The notes below the pieces were generated by a model that saw nothing but the letters and a program-made list of their open reading frames with translations, made no database searches and was not told the DNA's origin. A stretch of DNA of 64,000 bases from positions 1 to 64,000 of the forward strand of contig NZ_JAAAMI010000010.1 of assembly GCF_010500845.1 (NCBI RefSeq), given 5' to 3'. Position numbers and translations under genes: made by a program. Origin of the DNA: Flagellimonas sediminis. Lineage in GTDB: Bacteria > Bacteroidota > Bacteroidia > Flavobacteriales > Flavobacteriaceae. Positions 59,789-64,000 of this stretch are shown piece by piece; within the stretch, counting starts at the first letter, position 1, and the number at the start of each line of letters is the position of its first letter.

Positions 59789-60433
59789 TCAAGGACTCAA
59801 TTTGTTTTTGCAAAAAGGCCTCCGTCTCATAATACGCCTTAGTTTTTCTTCCAACAAGCATTTTTTTGCCAGTTTTTCCATTCTAATTATTGCATATTCC
59901 GAGAATCCCTTCGCATAAGATTTATTACCAATAAGTAAATGTATATCTTTTAAAAGTCGAGCTAATTCGATTTGGTTATGAACATGATATTTATCCAAGA
60001 TTTTATATCTGTCGTTTTTTTCTAAATCTTCAGGTCGAATTTTATCAAAAGGACTTGGGAAACTTTCAAAGTCCCTATAGAATTTTTGGCCATGTTTTTC
60101 AAAAGCTGTCCAAATTGATTGAACCGATTCGATATTACTTTCCTCCTTATTGCTGAACCTCCAATGATAATCTCCTTCGCCGACTGGAGAAAGTCTTTTG
60201 CGAATTACACATCCAGCGTAAGTCATTTTTTCGAAGTCAGGATAAAAGTCAAAATGGATAGCTGTTTCGCAACAAACAGAACCTCCCATCCAACTCCCTT
60301 GAATTCCGAAAAGATTTACAACATGATTATCGTCAATTTTTTTAAAACTGAATCCGGAACCTTTCCATCCTAGTTCTCTAATCTTTGGAGAAAAGTGCTT
60401 TGTTACAAGTTTTCGAAATTCGGATGCGTTCAT
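59789..60433 (-). CDS. DUF4304 family protein
   Basis: This 214-residue protein starts MNASEFRKLVTKHFSPKIRE and has LGWKGSGFSFKKIDDNHVVNLFGIQGS and CETAIHFDFYPDFE, the DUF4304 core. The C-terminal third is helical and basic (KKCLLEEKLRRIMRRRPFCK). The function is unknown; the domain is common in accessory regions and immunity-like contexts. It lies between attC-like elements D and E. It is AT-rich and on the minus strand like the other cassette-type genes. Confidence 0.82.
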   Translation of the reverse strand: MNASEFRKLVTKHFSPKIRELGWKGSGFSFKKIDDNHVVNLFGIQGSWMGGSVCCETAIHFDFYPDFEKMTYAGCVIRKRLSPVGEGDYHWRFSNKEESNIESVQSIWTAFEKHGQKFYRDFESFPSPFDKIRPEDLEKNDRYKILDKYHVHNQIELARLLKDIHLLIGNKSYAKGFSEYAIIRMEKLAKKCLLEEKLRRIMRRRPFCKNKLSP

Positions 60434-60458
60434 TAATTGCTAAGTTGTTTTTAATTCT

Positions 60459-60565
60459 GACTAACGGTTAAATTTAGTATAATTTTCCTACACAAAATTT
60501 GACTCGCTAGCTTAAGAAATTAATAGAGTTTCTTTATGTGGGGAATTGCTCACAACTTGTTTATA
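60459..60565 (-). repeat. attC-like element E
   Basis: Plus-strand GACTAAC (60459-60465) lies 26 bp before the DUF4304 start; the other end is near GTTTATA (60559-60565). Inner arms AATTTTCCTACACAAA (60481-60496) and TTTATGTGGGGAATT pair imperfectly. TTGTGAGC, also present at the end of element D, occurs in inverted form here. Confidence 0.4.
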
Positions 60566-60627
60566 TAAGCATAAAATACATCCATATACCCCCAAAACGG
60601 AGTATTATCGATGCTTTTTATCATCCT

Positions 60628-61545
60628 TTATTTCTTCAGTAGGGAACCCAATTCTTTCCAAGTCACGACATGAATGTTTTCTTCCTTCAAGATGTTCGCA
60701 CAAGCGTCACTGGTGAAGAAATCAAAGTCCTGCTGGCGCCATTGTGCCCCCCAATACGGGTGTGCGTAAGACATCCCTTGGCTTTCCATATTGTCGTACC
60801 CGCAATGGATGATCATCACATGCACGCCCGGTTTTAGGTTGCGAAGGGCATTGGCGTAGTAATCGGACATACTGCTTTCATAATCGGGAATGTTGGCTCC
60901 CAAAATGTCATTGATCACCACAGGTATCTTGGTGCCATCTACTCCGCCCAACTGTTCTATTTGGTGGTTCACCATGGCCGGAATGCCAAATTCCTTGGCC
61001 AATTTTACATAGAGTTCATAATATCTGGGATCACTGGAAAACAAACATCCCATATGGCTGTCCAAATGGGTGGGTTGTATGCCCATGGCAATCGCCTTCT
61101 TGATCTGGGCCCTCAGTTCCATTTCCACTTCCTCTATTTTGGCATGTTCCCAAAGCTGGGCACAATCGGGGTAGAAATATCCATTTTCATCCAACAAACT
61201 GGAAACTTGCCCAGCAGGGGCCACCGGACCCCAACGAAGGTATTCCCACTCACTGGTCAAGGTCAAGTGGATGCCCATATCGTGATCGGGATGTTCTTTT
61301 GCATAGGCCGCCACTTCGGGCAACCATGGCGTAGGCACCATAATACTGGCACTCTTGACCGATCCATCGGCAAAGGCTCTAAACGTGGCTTGGTTCACGG
61401 TATGGATCACGCCCAAATCATCGGCATGAATGATAAGTAGTTTGGCATCGGCAGGATAGCCCAATTGTTCGGCAATTGTTTTTTGGGCAAAGAGGTTGCA
61501 CCCTATCCATAAAAATGAAAGGGCGATGGCAAGTAATTGTTTCAT
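60628..61545 (-). CDS. Exported ChbG/HpnK-type carbohydrate deacetylase
   Basis: This 305-residue protein has a signal peptide (MKQLLAIALSFLWIGCNLFA; the Cys may be a lipobox). The ChbG/YdjC fold is seen in LLIIHADDLGVIHTVNQA (metal Asp-Asp), HDMGIHLTLTSEWEY, PTHLDSHMGCLFSSDPRYY and HVMIIHCGYD. It removes acetyl groups from N-acetylated sugars, probably in the periplasm. The start lies 4 bp after the MFS gene stop, so the two are co-transcribed and may handle the same sugar breakdown. Confidence 0.88.
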   Translation of the reverse strand: MKQLLAIALSFLWIGCNLFAQKTIAEQLGYPADAKLLIIHADDLGVIHTVNQATFRAFADGSVKSASIMVPTPWLPEVAAYAKEHPDHDMGIHLTLTSEWEYLRWGPVAPAGQVSSLLDENGYFYPDCAQLWEHAKIEEVEMELRAQIKKAIAMGIQPTHLDSHMGCLFSSDPRYYELYVKLAKEFGIPAMVNHQIEQLGGVDGTKIPVVINDILGANIPDYESSMSDYYANALRNLKPGVHVMIIHCGYDNMESQGMSYAHPYWGAQWRQQDFDFFTSDACANILKEENIHVVTWKELGSLLKK

Positions 61546-61549
61546 TGGT

Positions 61550-62869
61550 TCAATCTTTATTTTTGACCCTAGTCAGTAAAAAGATACCGATAATAAAGAA
61601 CAAGCCCAAAAAGATGGTGCTGTTTCGCATGCTGCCTGTAAGCTGTGCAACCACGCCATACAAAAAGGTACCGATGATGATTCCTATTTTTTCTGCCACA
61701 TCATAAAAACTAAAGAACGAGGTGGTATCTGTGGTTTCGGGCAAAAACTTGGAATAGGTAGATCGGGAAAGGGCCTGGATACCGCCCATCACAATTCCCA
61801 CAAAGCCTGCTGCGGTGTAAAAATCCATAGGGGTCTGAAGAAAATAAGCATAAACACAGAGCATGGCCCAAATGATGTTGATCACGATCAACGTGCGGAT
61901 ATTACCAAAGACCTTGGAACACCAAGCCGTTACCGTAGCCCCGATGATGGCCACCAGCTGAATGACCAAAATACTGATGATCAATCCTGTGGTGCGCTCA
62001 CTGTCCGAACCCCATGCAATTTCTTCTTCCCCAAAATAGGTGGCGATGAGCATAATGGTCTGCACTGCCATACTGTAGACGAAGAAGGCGCCCAAGTAGC
62101 GTTTCAGTCGGACATTCTCGCCCAACTGATGCCACACAGTTCTCAGTTCCTTGAACCCGTTCAAAATGATATGTTGTCTTGCCCCTTCCCTTTTGTAGCC
62201 TTTGGGAAGATTGGCAAAAGTGTACTGGCTAAAAAGTATCCACCAGATGCCAACGGAAATAAAGGAGTATTTCATGGCCTTGATCTCGGCGACCTCACCG
62301 TCATTGGTAATACCGAACACATCGGGTCTCATGACCATCGCCAGATTGAAGACCAACAAAATGACACTGCCAATATATCCGAGGGAAAAACCCTTGGCAC
62401 TGATCCGATCTTGTTGTTCAGGATAGGCAATATCCGGCAAATAGGAATTGTTGATGGCAAAACTTACCCAAAACCCGACCAATCCGAAGAAATAACAAAT
62501 AAGTCCGAAGTAGATGTTCTCCAAGGAAAACCAATACAGCCCAATGCAGGAAACCGCTCCCAGATAACAGAAGAATTTCAAAAACTTTCTCTTGTTGCCC
62601 AAATAATCAGCAATACCGGAAACCAATGGGGTTACGATGGCAATAAAGACGAATGCCAAGGAAGTAACGTAACTGATCAAGGGGGCGCGGGCAATCTCAC
62701 CGCCAAAAATGGTCACCTTCTCAATTCCGGACACCCGAAAAAGAGCACCATAAAAAATGGGGAATATGGCCGATGAAATCACGAGGCTATAAACAGAATT
62801 GGCCCAATCGTAAAACGCCCAAGCGTTCAATAATTTTTTGGTACCCTTTAATGCCAAAGCCTGTTCCAT
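61550..62869 (-). CDS. UMF1/Atg22-type MFS transporter
   Basis: This 439-residue protein has about 12 transmembrane helices. The N-terminus WAFYDWANSVYSLVISSAIFP is the UMF1 signature. FWVSFAINNSYLPDIAYPEQ, DRISAKGFSLGYIGSVILL and QALSRSTYSKFLPETTDTTSFFSFYDV are conserved family loops. Members are related to vacuolar amino-acid exporter Atg22; bacterial substrates are unknown. It is upstream of the deacetylase in a two-gene operon, suggesting a sugar or amino-sugar link. Confidence 0.9.
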   Translation of the reverse strand: MEQALALKGTKKLLNAWAFYDWANSVYSLVISSAIFPIFYGALFRVSGIEKVTIFGGEIARAPLISYVTSLAFVFIAIVTPLVSGIADYLGNKRKFLKFFCYLGAVSCIGLYWFSLENIYFGLICYFFGLVGFWVSFAINNSYLPDIAYPEQQDRISAKGFSLGYIGSVILLVFNLAMVMRPDVFGITNDGEVAEIKAMKYSFISVGIWWILFSQYTFANLPKGYKREGARQHIILNGFKELRTVWHQLGENVRLKRYLGAFFVYSMAVQTIMLIATYFGEEEIAWGSDSERTTGLIISILVIQLVAIIGATVTAWCSKVFGNIRTLIVINIIWAMLCVYAYFLQTPMDFYTAAGFVGIVMGGIQALSRSTYSKFLPETTDTTSFFSFYDVAEKIGIIIGTFLYGVVAQLTGSMRNSTIFLGLFFIIGIFLLTRVKNKD

Positions 62870-62889
62870 ATGTAGTGGTTTAAAAGAAA

Positions 62890-62963
62890 AATGTCATTTC
62901 GAACCATCATTCGAAAAATCTAATTTCGGGGCATCAGATTTCTCGTTTTCTCGAAATGACATT
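62890..62963. repeat. Long inverted repeat (TGTCATTTCGA family)
   Basis: Perfect 13-bp outer arms AATGTCATTTCGA (62890-62902) and TCGAAATGACATT (62951-62963) flank inner arms CGAAAAATCT/AGATTTCTCG. This is a typical flavobacterial interspersed hairpin. It lies between the M48 protease stop and the MFS start and probably marks the transcript boundary. Confidence 0.85.
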
Positions 62964-62987
62964 CTCTGTTTTTTGCTTGTTTTCAAC

Positions 62988-63797
62988 TTATTTGAACGAG
63001 GTTACCCCAAATTTTCTAGCTTCCTGTTTTGCGGCTGGGGCCCAAGCGGTCAAATTACTGATCCTGGTATCGTTGGAGGGGTGTGTACTCAAAAATTCCG
63101 GTGGTGCCTGCCCACCGGATTGGGCCTTCATACGCTCCCACAATCTGGCCGCCTCATCCGGATTATAACCTGCGATGGCCATGATCTGCAACCCAATTCG
63201 GTCTGCTTCTGTTTCATGGCTTCTACTAAAGGGCAACATAACACCAACGGTTGAACCTAGACCATAAGCGGTGTTGAACATGTTTCTTTTCTCAGGATCC
63301 TGAATGGCAACATTCCCTGCAACCGCCCCAATTTGTTGAATCATTCCAGCACTCATCCGTTGTGCCCCATGGTCAGCCAAAGCGTGCGCCACCTCATGGC
63401 CCATCACCACGGCTACACCTGTTTCATTCTGGGTGATGGGCAAAATGCCCGTGTAGACCACAATCTTGCCCCCTGGCATACACCAAGCGTTGACCGTCTC
63501 GTCCTGTACCAAATTGTATTCCCATTGGTAGTCTTTCAAATATCCGGGATACCCATTGGCATCCAACCAGCGTTCTGCTGCGGATGCGATCCGTTGTCCA
63601 ACTCTCGTGATCATTTGGGCATCCGTAGTCCCTTTTACCACTTTGTTTTCGTTCAAAAACTGGTCATACTGGGCAAATGCCATGGGAAACATTTGACTGT
63701 TCGAATAAAAATTCAACGTGCTCTTTCCCGTAAACGGATTGGTTTTACAGGAAGCAACGGCCAAAAATATTGCGATAGAAAGAACTAACCTTTTCAT
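62988..63797 (-). CDS. M48-family metallopeptidase lipoprotein
   Basis: This 269-residue protein has a lipobox AVASC (Cys17), so it is a lipoprotein. The zinc site HEVAH is in VAVVMGHEVAHALADHGAQRM near 130-150, and the third ligand is in HETEADRIGLQIMAIAGYNP. The C-terminus has STHPSNDTRISNL, typical of BepA/LoiP-type M48 proteases. It probably degrades misfolded outer-membrane proteins in the periplasm. The start follows a divergence-like AT region and the downstream inverted repeat marks its 3' side. Confidence 0.93.
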   Translation of the reverse strand: MKRLVLSIAIFLAVASCKTNPFTGKSTLNFYSNSQMFPMAFAQYDQFLNENKVVKGTTDAQMITRVGQRIASAAERWLDANGYPGYLKDYQWEYNLVQDETVNAWCMPGGKIVVYTGILPITQNETGVAVVMGHEVAHALADHGAQRMSAGMIQQIGAVAGNVAIQDPEKRNMFNTAYGLGSTVGVMLPFSRSHETEADRIGLQIMAIAGYNPDEAARLWERMKAQSGGQAPPEFLSTHPSNDTRISNLTAWAPAAKQEARKFGVTSFK

Positions 63798-63836
63798 ATT
63801 ATTAACAGTGTTTAGTACAAGTAAAGTACAAAAAAT

Positions 63837-64000
63837 TTATTTTCCGATAATGTGGAGTTCGGTGAAATCCTTACTGACCTCAATGGAATTGTTTCCGTTC
63901 AATTTGATATCCTTTAAGTCCACTTCCTCGTTGTCCAACTCCACAGTACCAATGATAAAAGGCAATCCGTGAAGGGTCAATTTGAATTTATCGTATGGGG
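63837..64000 (-). CDS. 3' end of an unrecognised gene (cut by window)
   Basis: An open frame enters from the right edge and ends at TAA 63837-63839. The last 54 residues read YDKFKLTLHGLPFIIGTVEL, then DNEEVDLKDIKLNGNNSIEV and end TELHIIGK. This looks like a beta-rich C-terminal domain. No family can be named from so little. It is on the same strand as the M48 gene and about 40 bp upstream of it. Confidence 0.7.
   Translation of the reverse strand, partial: PYDKFKLTLHGLPFIIGTVELDNEEVDLKDIKLNGNNSIEVSKDFTELHIIGK

Noticed and set aside
1..64000. CRISPR array, tRNA genes, IS elements or phage genes
   Set aside because: No regularly spaced direct repeats, tRNA-like cloverleaf, transposase or phage structural genes were recognised on either strand.

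Overview
The window looks like a chromosomal segment of a marine-type Flavobacteriaceae bacterium (Bacteroidota), possibly of the Muricauda/Allomuricauda type, though the genus is a guess. The support is TAnnTTTG promoter boxes, a CusA/CzcA pump fused to a TolC-like domain, the DUF3822-rsmD pair, an ECF sigma factor followed by DUF4097 and GIN-domain genes, and a DnaX that lacks the zinc-finger insert. No tRNA, CRISPR array, transposase or integrase was seen.

Region 1 (1-27.4 kb) is an accessory metal-homeostasis island, almost all on the minus strand. Read in the direction of transcription (right to left) it holds: a small His/Cys-rich exported protein; a CusA-TolC fusion and its CusB adaptor; a P-II-like protein; a Fur-family regulator; SHOCT, AlbA_2-membrane and zinc-ribbon proteins; a YceI-like protein; bestrophin; MgtC; a P1B-2 ATPase; a P1B-4 ATPase; a second Fur-family regulator; a dihydrolipoamide dehydrogenase; two CDF transporters; a CaCA exchanger; small proteins; and a universal stress protein. 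SpoIIAA-like proteins recur three times. Three 15-bp TGCA-ended dyads sit upstream of separate units. The far left shows decay: an arsR remnant with an in-frame stop is joined to a 5'-truncated cusB, and the last ~45 codons of a third P1B ATPase survive near 4.1 kb. Between them is a di-heme cytochrome, Rieske and porin operon with a dyad that resembles a metalloregulator operator.

Region 2 (27.7-55.4 kb) is core genome: lipid/Kdo genes (acyltransferase, KdnB-like, HAD, kdsB), a RecD-like helicase, DUF3822-rsmD, RNase P RNA, dnaX, miaE, ppx/ppk1/sixA, pdxH, rnz, pyrB/pyrR, rpsA, a Kbp-like LysM protein, cmk, lon, and an ECF sigma/anti-sigma/DUF4097/GIN operon that ends in a strong terminator.

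Region 3 (55.5-60.6 kb) holds five unrelated AT-rich minus-strand genes (beta-lactamase-fold hydrolase, DUF1398, membrane protein, FAD monooxygenase, DUF4304). They are separated by 66-131 bp imperfect inverted repeats with AAC/GTT termini and paired inner arms, which resemble integron attC sites with no integrase in sight. This cassette-like array and the operator/SpoIIAA pattern of the metal island are the two observations most worth following.

Region 4 (60.6-64 kb) returns to ordinary genes: a ChbG-type deacetylase, a UMF1-type MFS transporter, an M48 lipoprotein protease, and the 3' end of an unrecognised gene cut by the window edge.
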